Source of the DNA: Bombus terrestris
Taxonomy: Eukaryota > Arthropoda > Insecta > Hymenoptera > Apidae
Reading direction: 5' to 3'
Assembly: GCF_910591885.1 (NCBI RefSeq)
Contig: NC_063272.1
Span: forward strand, 10,862,364-10,926,363
DNA length: 64,000 nucleotides
Shown: positions 13,701-23,369 of the stretch, one piece after another
How the letters are laid out: the number at the start of each line of letters is the position of its first letter
How positions within the stretch are numbered: the first letter of the stretch is position 1
Translations under genes and position numbers: made by a program
Notes under the pieces: generated by a model
Seen by the model: the letters and a program-made list of their open reading frames with translations, nothing else
Told to the model about the DNA's origin: nothing
The model's database searches: none

Positions 13701-16700
13701 CTACATTCTTGGTCTTTATTGTTCTTTCAAAAGCTACACAATACCTGTATTCATTATTCGTGCAATACGATGATTTGAAATGAATCATACTTTAATTAAA
13801 ATCCAAAAAACGTTTCGTCTTATTCTTCCTTAATGCATGCTTTGTACTATTTCCCTGTGTACTGGCTTAAAAAATGGAATTATTTTAATTTATAAAGCAG
13901 CTCGTGAGCGGTACGATTGATATTGAGAAATTAAGGTCGAATATCGACAAAAATCTAGGAATTTTACGATCCGAGTATACAGATATGCCATGGAGATGGA
14001 CTTATATTGACCGTGTGCGATCAAAGTACGATATTTTTAATCGATATTCATAGCGTTAACTGAAAGAACATTCACGTTTCGTGTTACGATGAATACTCAT
14101 CGTTTCTGAGAGCCAGAGCACGAGCAAAACGGATTGAAGTTGAGCATCGCATTTCAACTTTGAAATTCCTACCAGTGCAGTGGTGAAGCATTACACAGTG
14201 ACCGCTAACTTTTACTCAACGGATAGGGAAATACGTTATACCTACGTATTTGTATGCTATCTTTTCAAGAAAATTTCTACCATTTTACAGAAGCTGTGAA
14301 ATTGCGTTCCAGTTCGTTTTAAAGTAACTGAAATAAACAGTTCCATCGTTTAGAAGTAATTCAGATGTGAATATCATTTCCAAACTCCAAATCATGCCTA
14401 TGTTTTATACGTATACGTACAATGGTTTCTAAAGGAAAAATTATTATGACTAAGCACGTTCTTTCTTGATTTTCCATTTGTAATATCGTCAAGATGAATC
14501 GACAATATCATTGTCAATACTTATTGTTATTACTTATTGCAAAAAAAAAAGAAAATTATGTGCTGCTATCAAGGTTTCAATAATCTTAAATTGTTTTCTC
14601 CTTATGAATTTTAGAAAGCGGAACGTTAAGTTTACGCGGCGCGTACTTCGCCTTCCTTTCGCGTTTGACACAAATGTTTATACGTGTCTGGCAGGGCAAA
14701 AGGACAAACAAAGCGATAGTTTCTCGAGGGTTACGAAAGGGTGCAGTGTGGCAAGGGAAATAACGCGCTCGAACGAATAAGCCACGATGGAAACTCGTGA
14801 ACGGAAACTTTAATATTACTGCCACGATTTGAAGAAAGCAAGGGAAAAATTTATTGCCGCGTTTTCAAGACGCCAGTGAATTACAACTCTCCGTCAAAGA
14901 ATAATGCTGTTAAAATTGTTTTCGCTGTATTGGCGTTAAGACGAATGAATTCGAATCGTGTTTTGTAGTTTAGATATCTCTTAAGTCCGACGAATTACTA
15001 GAACGTTGTAATCGTTTTATGTCTATAATTATAAAGTAACAGTGCAGGAAATTATTATCGATGAAATTACGATATATTAATAATCACACTCTCCTATTCA
15101 TACGATTGATTTTTCGTATATTAAAGCACTGCATACTTTTTACCGATTTAAACATAACAAGCTAGGAAAAAGAATATCACAATTGAACTTGACTTCGAAC
15201 AAATTCAATAAATACCTTAGCTTAATTGAAAGATTGTATTTTATTAAACATTAAATATTATAGCATTATTTCTGAATAAATCAAAAAATTTTCAGCTAAA
15301 AATAATACGTGATTAAATTTTTAAGCGAATGTAAAGAAATATAACTGTACAGCATCCTTTTCATCAGAGTTAATTTATACAATATATAAATTTTTAATTA
15401 TTGCTTTCGAGAATAAAACAGATATACGCACGCATGTAATCTCGAAAATTAAAAAAATTTCTTGTATTTTATTTTTTATTAAAAAAATTGTTAATATACC
15501 TTTTTGGAAATATTAAATGTTACCACGTGTTTTGCAAATTTTCATAATTTTATTCAAATGGTTATAAGAAAATCAATTTTTCTAAGAACGAAAGATCGCA
15601 AATGAGATTTTTCAAAGAAATAATGAACATTATGTCGATGCGCGTGTATATACGCACATAATAATACGTACTGTTCGATAGTACAAAATGTGGTTCCTAT
15701 AAATTTTCTGTACGCTGAATACAACGCGAGGTATACCCTCAATACATTAATTGTCAACTTTTGAAACGATTCCAATAGGGCGGAGACTGAGACAGCAGGG
15801 ACCGTATACGGACGATCTATTCAGAGTTAAGGGAGCCGCCGTCTATTTATGTGTCTAGCTTCCTCCCGAAAATCTTCATACGGTTGTTGGATAGGAAAGC
15901 GCAAACAAAGCGATAGCTTTCCATAGTATGCGGAGATACCGGAAAGGAACACTTGACGGGGGAAAATCTTGAGATACATCCATCCCCGAACGAAGTAGTC
16001 GCAAAGAGGAAAAAAGTCTTGCTGGCACAGCGGAAGTCGTGATCTACGCAGGAACGGAGAAACCTCCTTTTCGAGCGGCAGGCCGGAAAGAAAAGGAGTC
16101 TCCAGAAAGCTCCTCGTAGAAATTGTCTCCCGAGAATTTACAGTTGCTGCAGCAATTCTTTGGCTCCATTTTTTGCATATGTTCTGTCTGTCACCGACGC
16201 CAGTCCAGAAACTTATTTTCGAGCCTCAGCTACCCTACGTTTTCTCGCGCTCCTCGTAAATCATTGATCTTGTCAGTGTTACGTTCAAGGGAGCCGTCGA
16301 GATCGGCTAGCCGACTTTGCTTGTTCAAATACGTTTTTGAAAGAACGCGTGGGTTGTAAATGTCCCGTAAATCTAATCGATTATCGAAGGGATAACGAGT
16401 GCACACGCGTGTCGCTGACTTCGTTGCGACAGAGTGGCAAGAAATAATTTTTTTAGTCGCAAGTGACTGACTCTCTTTTATTATTTTAAACCACGAAGCA
16501 GAGAAAGACGTACGAATTAGCTTTATACTTTATCTTGCGGATTTAATTCGATTCTTTACGCTACAAATGGGAGTTTGGAATGGAAATTCAGCAAAAAGTG
16601 AAACTAAAAGATACGCGCAAGCATTTATTCTTTGACGACCCAGAGAATTATAGTCGTAGGGTGCGTCAGATCCCATACATCATGATGAAAATAATCTTCG

Positions 16701-19700
16701 CCAAATATAGCTAATATTTTTTATGTAGTTGGCAGTTTTCGCCAACCTTACGATTTTCCATCCCCCATTTTTAGTTTAGTTTGGAGAAATGTCTGAGAGT
16801 GATCTCCGCCGATATATAAAACATCCATATAGAGTAGGTACAAAAACCGATTTGTTTAAAACTCTATAAAACGTATTGAAAATTTTTCAATATCTATGTA
16901 AATATCAGCTAAAACAACAAATCTCCGGAGAATCATTTTTTTTTTTTTATTCTATAAAGCGATAGGAATTTAAATCAATTTGCGTGTTATGGTATTATAT
17001 ATTTTGGAAACAGATTTCTTTTATATTTTCTTGATAAGCTTAGCCTACTACTTTGTAGTAAATTTTTATTCGTATCAAATATCGATGTTATTCATATACG
17101 CGCTAGTTTTTTATTAATCGAAGGATTATTATTGAAATCTTGGATTCGTTATAATATATATACATACAGGTAGCAACACATACGGGTGGAAAGTAATACT
17201 CTCTATTATTAAATGCCTGAGAATTAAAATTAATTTATGTTACAAAATAAGTAGACGTGAAACAAAGTGTAATAGTAATGAGTGACTACAGAAATTGCTT
17301 ACCTTAGAATTAACAATCAGACACATTTCTTTCAGCTTCTTCATGATACCACGACGCGTTCGTTCTTGATTAATGTGCTCTAAGATCCAATCGACGACAT
17401 CTAAATGAATAAAACATGAAGATATACATAATTTAGGAATAGAATATACTACTGCGCGTTCAAAAGTTTGGGTTCACCCTTAACATTAAGGATTCATAAA
17501 AGTAAATAAAGTAAAAAGTGGTACAATTCGCTATTTCTTATCTTTACATATTTCATTCTTTTTTGCTCAATTAACAGCTACATATACCTCGATTATAGAA
17601 CTTTCCACAATCCGGACTTATCTTTATATACTGTAAAAGCTTATCGATTTCGTTCAAGATTCAAGCTTATAGGATTTCCTAATTAGTATATAAGATTAAA
17701 TATGAGGATAAAGAAGGAAAGATATTATGTCAGGAATAGCATCGTTAAAGCAATTCAAATAAATATAAACTAATAATTATGATACTTGATTATCGTTGCG
17801 TGTACTAATTTTAAATATATAGAGGTTCCAATATCCATTTCCTAACTTTTCATTACAAAGTCAAAGTTCACCCTCCACCTTTTTTACTAAGTAAACGATC
17901 CAAAATTTTGTATGGTTTTCTAATATCTAATATCTATCTAATACCTTCTTAAAGAATATGTACGATAGAACGATAAAATATATGTTAGATGACTTGATAA
18001 AAATCAATTTCCGGACGCAATTAATTAAATTTGATTTTCCGGACCACGTTTTAATAGTGCATTGGGGATTTCAATAAACGTTCCAGGACTATGAATATCG
18101 GTGCTATTTATATCCAATCAATATTATCCTGAATTGATTTGTAGGAAGGGAAGGATAACTGGATCATCGCAGGGGTACGTGATTAGGTTAACTGATAAAT
18201 GAAGACGTTGTTATCAGTAATTCGATATTACCGACAATTCTCTCTAGCATCTACCAATTTCGGTATCAAGGATCAGTCGTGTTAAAGTAATCCTGGTTGA
18301 AACAACATAGGCAGTCTTTTAAGTAATTTCAATACTAAATGAAGGGATATATAGAACATACATCGTTATTATATCGTCTTATCTATAATAACAAGTTAAA
18401 ACATTCTACAAATCTGTATTGTAATATATTATTTAATTAATAAGTTTTGTCGAGATAGTGATCCATACTTTAAATACACTACAAATGCAAGAACATTTGC
18501 GGTCTAATAACGTAACCTGTACACGTATTTTTAAATCATACACTCTTACTTACTTGGTCGGTTTTTCCCTATTAATTACTCACTGACTGACTTCTTTAAA
18601 GACAGTGAATTTAGCCAGTGCAAGATATGAAAGAATGTACGGATACATATATTCATTAGAATTCCCTTCATTAAGTATTCCATTTAGAATGTCCAATAAA
18701 CATTCTTTGAAGTACATACATTATGTATTAATGCTTCCTGAAAGCAGAGAGATCTTTCCCCTGATAGAATATTTTATTCAATCGCTAGCAAACTAGAACG
18801 GGATATAGCTAATCGTCTGCCCTGGCAAATTCAAAAATATCCGGCAAAGTAGTGCGTTAAAAAAGACTCGTAAATCATAGGATTTAGCGAAAGGTAGGAC
18901 GAGCAATGTACCTTGGGAATACTTGTTAGTCTGATGTTCCATAAAGAGAGTGCGTAACTCGTCCTCCTGGGTTTCGGTCCAGAGGCTGCGCGGAACTTTC
19001 TTGTTATCCGTTTCCGCGTTGTAACCCTCGACGACCTCGGTCGCGTCACGAGTGGTCTTCCAGAAGAGCAGCTCCATATACGCTTTCCGGTTCTTTTGCG
19101 CGACTTCGATGAAACGTCGGATTATGAAGACTGCGAACTTTTGGAGTTCCTGCAAAGAGGACTCAGCTTTCGTGACTCGAGACAAGCATACTTCCGGTGG
19201 CTATTAGATACCATGGCAGACATGTAAATTTGACGATGAAATTCTTTAAGTTAAGAGAAAAATTGCATTCGTGCTACGAATTCAATAGAAAATTATAGAA
19301 ACTTTGTTGAATAGTTTGGAAATTCCAATCACGATTTGGACTGTATTGTTATCTTAATATAAAAAGTTTGGGAGGGGCGGGACCAAGTGCTTTAGATTAT
19401 ACTAAATACTATGTGTTTTTGTACGTATATGCATTTAATATTTGGACGTTTCATTGAGCTAATTTTTGTTGAAAATCTGATCAAATAAGTTTCATACGGC
19501 TAACTATTGTTTATGAATTTTATAAAACATTCTTTTACTTTTCATATAGAACCGTATTTGATGGTCACCAGTTTATTTGGTTGTTAATTGTTACTAGTAA
19601 TTATTGGTATTATGAAAGAAGGAATGTAAGTTGACATATTGATGCAGTTACAAAGATATAATAATTAAAAATGAAAGATAGTATATTTTGAGAGTAGGAA

Positions 19701-20976
19701 GAGTAATGACAGTTAAACAAAATTTTTATTGGGAAACAGAATGTTTCCTGTTTTCTTTTTCTAAATACGCTCACAATCTTAAACTTAAATATTTTTGTTG
19801 CAGTGATAATATTTAATTTTCCATATGTACATAATCTTGTACCATTTAAATATATAATTTGTACGAGTATTTCATCTATAACATCTGATGCTCAAGCCAC
19901 TAATTTTGCAATTCGTTATTCAGTAAAGTAGTATATGAGGAAACTTAAAGAAAAGGTTAGCAAAAAAATCAAAAAGTTTGAAGCTAACAATATTCAGTCA
20001 AAATACGGGTTATAGAATGTGACAAGTTACATTATGTTTTCAAAGAATGAAATTTAGAGCTAAGAAAAATAAATATGAATATAAATAATTACCTTGTGAC
20101 CGCAATACTTAGACTCAAGAATTCTCTGGAAAACACGGAACATTGACGCTTGGAATAGGAGCCCTGGCATTTTGCAGTCCCAGGCTATTCGATGAAGCAT
20201 CTTGGTAATGTAATGATTCACTTCGTTTGTATTTTTGTCAAATTGCTGCAGCAGAACCAACATTGCTCTCACGATTTTTACATTGGCAAATCTTAAACAA
20301 AATATAACGTGTAAAAATCGAAACTAAAATTTTTAGTATATGCTACAAAATCAAATTTAAGGCATCGAGAGGAAAAGTGGATTAATTCTAAGTCATATTC
20401 TTTTCCAAATATCAGTTTATGGCATTAATTTACCCCAATGAACTATATTACACATAAAAATCTGAAGGCATTCATATCTTCCAAGTCAAACCGAGATAAT
20501 ATAACGAAATCAGTTATTAGATTGAATATATTGTACATTTTCATTTATATTTTGGACGATAAATCGAATAATATGTAAAATTAAATAACATGTAATATAC
20601 AAAAATATAAAACTAATATCAGAAAAGAACTGATGAATTGCCCAATTTGTCGGATATTTGAGTTTGTCCATTTTTCATAGTCAATGTCTCATTTATTAAT
20701 TGTCTTACCTGTGGATGAAGTCAGGAAATTTGAAATCAGTTTCTACAACTGAAGAATGTGTTTGCGATGCGTTCTCTTCATCTTCCTCTGTAATAATATA
20801 TTTGATACAATAGTTCGTATTTACAAATACCGCAAGCAATTTCGTTATAAAAAGGTGGTAAGCAATATCTTCTTTGTTATCTATCTAAAAAGATATATTA
20901 CCTGACTCGTCATTGGGGCTATCAACGTTTTCCTCCTCGTGTGTTTTGCTTTGTGTAACAGGATTTTCTTCGACCA
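1..20976 (-). CDS. timeout: timeout / TIMELESS-like fork-protection protein, C-terminal part, 12 exons (gene span)
   Basis: Spliced gene on the minus strand. Exons, 5' to 3': 20976-20902, 20787-20709, 20291-20093, 19149-18912, 17400-17303, 7077-6978, 5900-5766, 2667-2461, 1638-1354, 829-731, 360-214, 57-1 (cut by the window edge). They sum to 1719 nt, and all junctions are GT-AG and phase-consistent. The product matches the C-terminal half of animal TIMELESS: motifs such as FPDFIHRFAN, ITKMLHRIAW, MELLFWK, EGYN, GLATDRKELRKKR, PLVPLTDY and YWRIP are diagnostic. Family knowledge: with TIPIN (and CLASPIN) TIMELESS stabilises replication forks in the nucleus, acts in checkpoint signalling and cohesion, and binds PARP1 through its C-terminal region; insect timeout also has light-response roles in flies. 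Vertebrate TIMELESS is about 1200 aa, so the N-terminal domain (roughly 600-700 aa) is missing here and should lie upstream, beyond 20976. Hymenoptera are reported to keep timeout but lack fly-type timeless, which fits. Confidence 0.95.
214..360 (-). CDS. timeout: timeout exon: Ser/Pro/Thr-rich tail segment
   Basis: 147 bp exon, acceptor tatttttag, donor GTACGT; phase 1 on both sides. It encodes EPQPSTSGMETNVHSTPKPL, KKTTVLSSPTECDDVEMEEA and KANNSQPV. Two S/T-P sites (STPKPLKK and LSSPTE) resemble proline-directed kinase sites. The sequence is disordered and poorly conserved, like the extreme C terminus of other TIMELESS proteins. Confidence 0.85.
731..829 (-). CDS. timeout: timeout exon: acidic tail segment
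   Basis: 99 bp exon, acceptor ttataatcag, donor GTATGT; phase 1 on both sides. It encodes ATSAKVESDNDRNSESDDED followed by VLENIKKYFTSK, a Ser/Asp-rich disordered region ending in a short helix. It has no strong family signature. It is accepted because both splice sites are canonical and both phases fit the flanking exons. Confidence 0.85.
1354..1638 (-). CDS. timeout: timeout exon: conserved PLVPLT / WRIP segment
   Basis: 285 bp exon, phase 1 on both sides, acceptor ataaatcag, donor GTATTA. It encodes MSDALEWIKESLLDVLDDRD, EESCEGIPLVPLTDYSSAAM, DSPSFQKLIRAMGFTPPADE and QESYWRIPSNMPRS. Human TIMELESS has the same layout: a Trp-containing helix with a DDR motif, [VI]PLVPLT, [FM]xxLLRxxGxxPP, QE-[ST]-[FY]-WRIP. 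The Met at 1636-1634 could look like a start codon but is internal; the ORF also has an intronic upstream extension that is not coding. Confidence 0.96.
2461..2667 (-). CDS. timeout: timeout exon: Ser/Asp/Lys linker and DAQLSGLLKDVIEK helix
   Basis: 207 bp exon, phase 1 on both sides, donor GTGAGT. The acceptor (ttgtaaaaag) has a poor polypyrimidine tract, the weakest junction in the gene model, but it is the only one that keeps the frame NH-G-KSSWETQ. The product is a disordered stretch rich in Ser, Asp and Glu (NSDEDESSDEEAGKSSS), then a Lys-rich basic patch (NKGKKKNAKKQ) and a helix TDAQLSGLLKDVIEK that leads into the next conserved segment. The alternating acidic and basic patches are typical of the poorly conserved linker here. 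Confidence 0.9.
2668..5765 (-). other. timeout intron, 3.1 kb
   Basis: AT-rich sequence with no supportable exon. The flanking exons join in phase (phase 1 to phase 1) without anything in between. A few GC-richer patches occur near 4050-4250 and 5500-5760; the second is immediately 5' of the following exon on the plus strand and carries overlapping open frames on both strands without coding character. Confidence 0.75.
5766..5900 (-). CDS. timeout: timeout exon: second module core, GLATDRKELRKKR
   Basis: 135 bp exon, acceptor acatccag, donor GTAAGT; phase 1 on both sides. It encodes DPVDLIFNGLTIKRPKPKIK, then EKLLELGLATDRKELRKKRS and RKSNH. The K-L-L-E-L-G-L-x-x-D-R-K-E-L-x-K-K-R string is among the most conserved in TIMELESS C termini and contains a strong basic cluster suitable as a nuclear localisation signal. 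Together with the previous exon it makes the complete PAB-like module. Confidence 0.96.
5901..6977 (-). other. timeout intron, 1.1 kb
   Basis: It separates the two exons of the PAB-like module. The part at 6600-6960 is somewhat GC-richer, but I see no exon, RNA gene or mobile element in it. Confidence 0.75.
6978..7077 (-). CDS. timeout: timeout exon: start of second module (PARP1-binding region)
   Basis: 100 bp exon, acceptor attgtttcag, donor GTAATT; phase 0 in, phase 1 out. It encodes TIRNEVQKRLPKVWSEDEIS followed by QLTELWEQLKQDD. The W-S-E-D-E-I-x-x-L-x-x-L-W core is the counterpart of the WTETQEDELRTLF core in module 1. In vertebrates the corresponding region is the PARP1-binding (PAB) domain of TIMELESS, a compact helical fold. 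This is a confident family match; binding itself is inferred. Confidence 0.94.
7631..7749. repeat. AT-rich inverted repeat (potential hairpin or cruciform)
   Basis: The left arm around 7641-7652 reads aagtatggttta and the right arm at 7729-7740 reads taaaccatactt, its exact reverse complement. Outside the core the arms still nearly match (taaatgaaaa against ttatttat). Between them is almost pure TA/TAA sequence that can also pair. A long (TA)n run follows to 7781. This could be a snap-back element or an expanded microsatellite copied in inverted orientation. Confidence 0.8.
7742..7781. repeat. (TA)n microsatellite
   Basis: Nearly uninterrupted TA dinucleotides directly after the inverted repeat. 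Length is probably polymorphic. Confidence 0.85.
10723..10757 (+). repeat. Short imperfect tandem repeat, ~14 bp unit
   Basis: Units of the form gtaaaaaggtctgt and gtaaaaagatctgt follow each other, with a partial third copy (gtaaa). It is a minor tandem duplication in intron sequence. Confidence 0.6.
11871..11876 (-). promoter_or_regulatory. Candidate poly(A) signal AATAAA of the nested gene
   Basis: TTTATT on the plus strand gives AATAAA on the minus strand, about 207 bp after the stop codon of the nested gene. A variant ATTAAA lies closer, near 11917. In DNA this AT-rich such hexamers are common by chance, so support is modest. Confidence 0.4.
12083..12375 (-). CDS. Small two-exon gene nested in timeout intron, 73 aa, function unknown
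   Basis: Exon 1 coding part is 12375-12366 (ATG GAT GGA G); exon 2 is 12294-12083, ending at TAG. The 71 bp intron has donor GTAAGG and acceptor taatcatag. The ATG has A at -3 and G at +4, a good Kozak context. The joined protein starts MDGGVHPLLRQERKLIALIP, continues with PTQDIIDFLTDFYEQIPVQL and ends in an acidic YYNEEDIEN. It looks like a compact, mostly helical protein without signal peptide or membrane segment. Leu/Ile spacing and codon use look like real coding, unlike the chance ORFs nearby. It cannot be a timeout exon: the phases there are 0 to 0 and this frame contains the stop. It may be a stand-alone small protein or the terminal exons of a gene with further 5' exons. I do not recognise the family. 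It is on the same strand as its host. Confidence 0.6.
17303..17400 (-). CDS. timeout: timeout exon: second half of first module
   Basis: 98 bp exon, acceptor tcatttag, donor GTAAGC. The first codon is split (Asp). It encodes DVVDWILEHINQERTRRGIM followed by KKLKEMCLIVNSK. The pattern D-x-[VI]-D-x-I ... R-x-x-I-x-x-K-L-x-E-x-x-L is repeated in the exon at 5766-5900, so this exon completes module 1 of a tandem pair. It ends in phase 0 and is followed by the 10.2 kb intron that hosts a small nested gene. Confidence 0.94.
17457..17485 (+). mobile_element. Possible Tc1/mariner-like terminal repeat fragment
   Basis: The stretch gcgttcaaaagtttgggttc followed by accc resembles the ends of Tc1/mariner elements, which often carry CAAAAGTTT(G) within the first 20 bases. 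No matching inverted copy was found within about 700 bp, so this is either a solo relic or a coincidence. Confidence 0.25.
18912..19149 (-). CDS. timeout: timeout exon: ELLFW segment and first W-T-E helical module
   Basis: 238 bp exon (79 codons plus one base). I took the acceptor at ttgcag just before ELQKFAVF, because GHK|ELQKFA restores the family pattern; an in-frame Met 12 codons further upstream (MSRVTKAESS) is intronic. The product has ELQKFAVFIIRRFIEVAQKN, then MELLFWKTTRDATEVVEGYN, then SLWTETQEDELRTLFMEHQ. The W-T-E-x-x-x-x-E-L-x-x-L-F motif opens the first of two similar C-terminal modules. In human TIMELESS this neighbourhood has been assigned DNA-binding activity, including G-quadruplex binding; that is transferred from the family and not visible here. 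The donor is CAAG|GTACAT. Confidence 0.95.
20093..20291 (-). CDS. timeout: timeout exon: helical-repeat segment with KMLHR motif
   Basis: 199 bp exon, acceptor gtttaag, donor GTAATT, ending in phase 0. The translation runs from FANVKIVRAM through LLQQFDKNTNEVNHYITKML to HRIAWDCKMPGLLFQ, then ESKYCGHK. It follows human TIMELESS closely in pattern: paired helices, an invariant-looking T-K-M-L-H-R, then LLFQ-S-[ML]-F. This is the last part of the armadillo-like helical domain, used in TIPIN and fork contacts in the family. No insertion or stop is seen. Confidence 0.95.
20709..20787 (-). CDS. timeout: timeout exon: end of acidic linker and FPDF motif
   Basis: 79 bp exon, acceptor tattacag, donor GTAAGA. 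It encodes EEDEENASQTHSS followed by TDFKFPDFIHR, where the last Arg codon is split across the junction. The F-x-F-P-D-F-[IV]-x-R-F motif is conserved in TIMELESS proteins and marks the start of the helical repeat segment. Only a 114 bp intron separates it from the preceding exon. Confidence 0.9.
20902..20976 (-). CDS. timeout: timeout exon: acidic linker (first exon seen in window)
   Basis: 75 bp internal exon with acceptor ttttcag and donor GTAATA. It starts with two bases completing a codon and ends with one base (phase 1 in, phase 1 out), so its length is a multiple of three. It encodes a low-complexity acidic stretch beginning VEENPVTQ and ending SPNDES, the negatively charged linker that precedes the FPDF segment in TIMELESS proteins. 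The exon before it is not visible anywhere in the window. Identification rests on phase continuity with the next exon and on the acidic composition expected at this point in the family. Confidence 0.82.
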
Positions 20977-23369
20977 CTGAAAATCAGAAAATAAAATAAA
21001 TTTATTCTCTACATTGCTCTACAGACAATATTGAAAGTAGGAAAACAGAATAAATCAATTTTTCTAGATTTCCCATTTTGATTATTACAGAGAAGTATTT
21101 TAATGTGACATAATTAAAAAAATCAAGGATATAAACCTTTTAAATACATGTATGTACGTATATGATAAATCTAGGATATTTTCCAGAAAATAGTAAGAAT
21201 GCCTGATGGCAATTAATATTTTTTAAATCTTCAAGATGGTAACAAAAATACATATACATATTCAACTATAAATATATATATATATATAAAATTTAGGTAA
21301 AATGGTAGTTTCGTAATAGTTAAATCGTTTTCATGTAAAAAATGTGATTGTTAACACCGATTATTTTACTATGGTTTCATAACATAGAAATTGGCATTTC
21401 CAAAATATTTTATTACATTTAGAAAAGGAGTTCGAGGAAATTTCAAAATGAAACCAGAGAACGAGAAGTTACTGGAACGTTCCAAAGTAACTGCAGAAGT
21501 ACATTCTGTCATTCCTAGCTTGTCGTAAAAACATGCCAACGACACGTGCAAAATTTCACTAGTTCTTCGTCGAGTGAACACGAAAATTCCCGCAAACAAT
21601 TGCATGCTTCCCTGGAATACAGACCGACTAGGACGCGACCGGGACGCTGGCACTCTATTCAATTCGACTGTAGAAGAATCAATGGATGTCGGTGGCTAGT
21701 GCTTTTTCGAAGGCCATCCGAGGTCCGTACAAATCGTACGTCGTGACTCGGTCTCCGGAAGTGGGGATCCCTGGATCGTTCGCTAAAATCTATCGCTCAA
21801 AAAATCGAGCCACGCGAAAGGAATAAAAAGATAGGAGCGGTCACGGTTGGATTAATTTACGCGAAAAATTCTGAAAACGGCGTCTAGAGCGCAGGAAAAC
21901 GAAACAGCCAGAGTATTCACACGCGTAAGTCGGAACGTGGAATCCGATCGAATCGGATCGAATCGGATCCCGTAGGTTTTGGGTTACCTTGTCTTTTTTT
22001 TTCCTTTACGTTGCGGACAACCAGACCAGCGAATTAAGCGGCCGTGGAAAGACGATTACATTTTCGACGAGTCTGTCGAGGTGAGGGCGAGGCAAACCGA
22101 GCCAGCCGAGGCTCCGGTGGCCAGGGAAAAATTGCACTCGGCGAAACCGACGATTGGATCGGCACAAAGCTTCGTTACGGGGCAAATTTTCTAAGGCTTC
22201 GCGACCGTATCCTTTTTCCTCGCTTTCTGAAAGTCACGTTAGGACAGCCAACATTTCGCTCAGCTCTTCCAATGTCACTGTTAACCCCTCGAATTGCGAA
22301 TAAGGCTTGACTACCACTAATTTTTAAATTCTTTTTCTATTTTTGTGCGTCATTTCTTTCAGTTGATTGAAGTATTGCCGCTTCGAAGATGGGTATATAT
22401 TTTTCATCATAAAAGAGGAGCAATGGGCAAATATTACAGGCACATAGATTTGCAAGATACTATAAATAAACTGCAGATATTTACGCAAATGCATATTTTT
22501 ACGGACATGACTAAAGAACAGGGCGCAGACAAGATTTATTTCGTCTACTGAATATTACAATGAACATTTCGCTATACTATAGTACTAAAATATTATGAAT
22601 ATTATACCATATCTATCTATATTTTTGCGTCTTGCTTTAAATTTCTCATAAATGTAAAAAAAAAAGGTCATAAATAACCTTTTGTATATCCATGTGAATA
22701 TTTGCTTTTATAGAAGATTATCAGCAAAGTGGTATGAAAATATTTTTTTTATTTTTAGAACTTTGTTTATTTTTAAATACGCCGAGAGGAAGTTTTTAAC
22801 TATTGAATAGTTCCAACAATTTTTTCGAGACCATAGGCAAGATATATATATATATATATTCTTTTTTGCATACGTTCTTCGTATTTATTTTGTAAACTCT
22901 CACATTATCTGAACGAAATCTAAAAATTTGCCAAGAGTGAGATGCTACGCAAACATTGTACACGATACGAATATATTAGACCTAAATGGTCTTTAAAAGT
23001 AACCGTGAGAAGTATTTTAAATCATCGTGTAAAGTTTTAAACGTGTTGTGTTTCTCTAGCCAAAGAAAACTTTTCCCGCCAGCCGAAGAATTCACTTTGC
23101 CCAAGTGACGTCGACGACTATGCTATTTTAACCAGAAGTTTTAATTGTTCCCTTCCGCGGTCTTCTGAACTCGGTACACCGGTTCCGGATAAAACAAAAA
23201 GGTGAAAGAAGCGGCGACGTTTTTGTCTTAAATTAAAAAATGTTTCCTCGGTTTGAAGAACTAAAAAAGTCTCGTTTACGGTGGCAGTGATTCATCAAGA
23301 AGGCAGCCACAACAATACACAACGAAGATAAACGTGCTTTTTGTTTATATTATACGTATATTGTGCATA
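20977..23369 (-). other. Start of the giant timeout intron: no exon seen
   Basis: Upstream of the first visible timeout exon. The parts at 20977-21540 and 22321-23030 are AT-rich with short (TA)n runs at about 21271-21288 and 22841-22858. A GC-richer island spans about 21540-22310, and a smaller one 23040-23240. Open frames in the islands (for example 21369-21662 minus, 22044-22310 plus) lack any recognisable motif and overlap each other on both strands. Confidence 0.65.
21943..21970 (+). repeat. 10 bp tandem repeat gaatcggatc
   Basis: Between two and three copies of gaatcggatc in a row (tccgatcgaatcggatcgaa then tcggatcc), inside the GC-richer island. The unit is itself partly palindromic around gatc. 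Confidence 0.7.

Larger units (their letters stand above)
7078..17302 (-). other. timeout intron, 10.2 kb, hosting a small nested gene
   Basis: It lies between the exon ending LIVNSK and the exon starting TIRNEV; both junctions are phase 0, so no timeout exon is missing. Contents: a large AT-rich inverted repeat near 7.6-7.75 kb; the two-exon nested gene at 12083-12375; GC-richer islands at about 10200-10480, 14600-14840 and 15780-16440; and otherwise AT-rich sequence without features. The ORFs at 8487-8981 (minus) and 9374-9742 (plus) look like chance open frames, one in a run of near-repeats of agcaaatagcag type. Confidence 0.75.
17401..20092 (-). other. timeout introns 17401-18911 and 19150-20092
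   Basis: AT-rich intron sequence around the exon at 18912-19149. Apart from a short transposon-end-like motif at 17457-17485 I see nothing: no additional exon fits the phases, and the small plus-strand ORF at 18605-18796 is unlikely to be coding. Confidence 0.7.
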
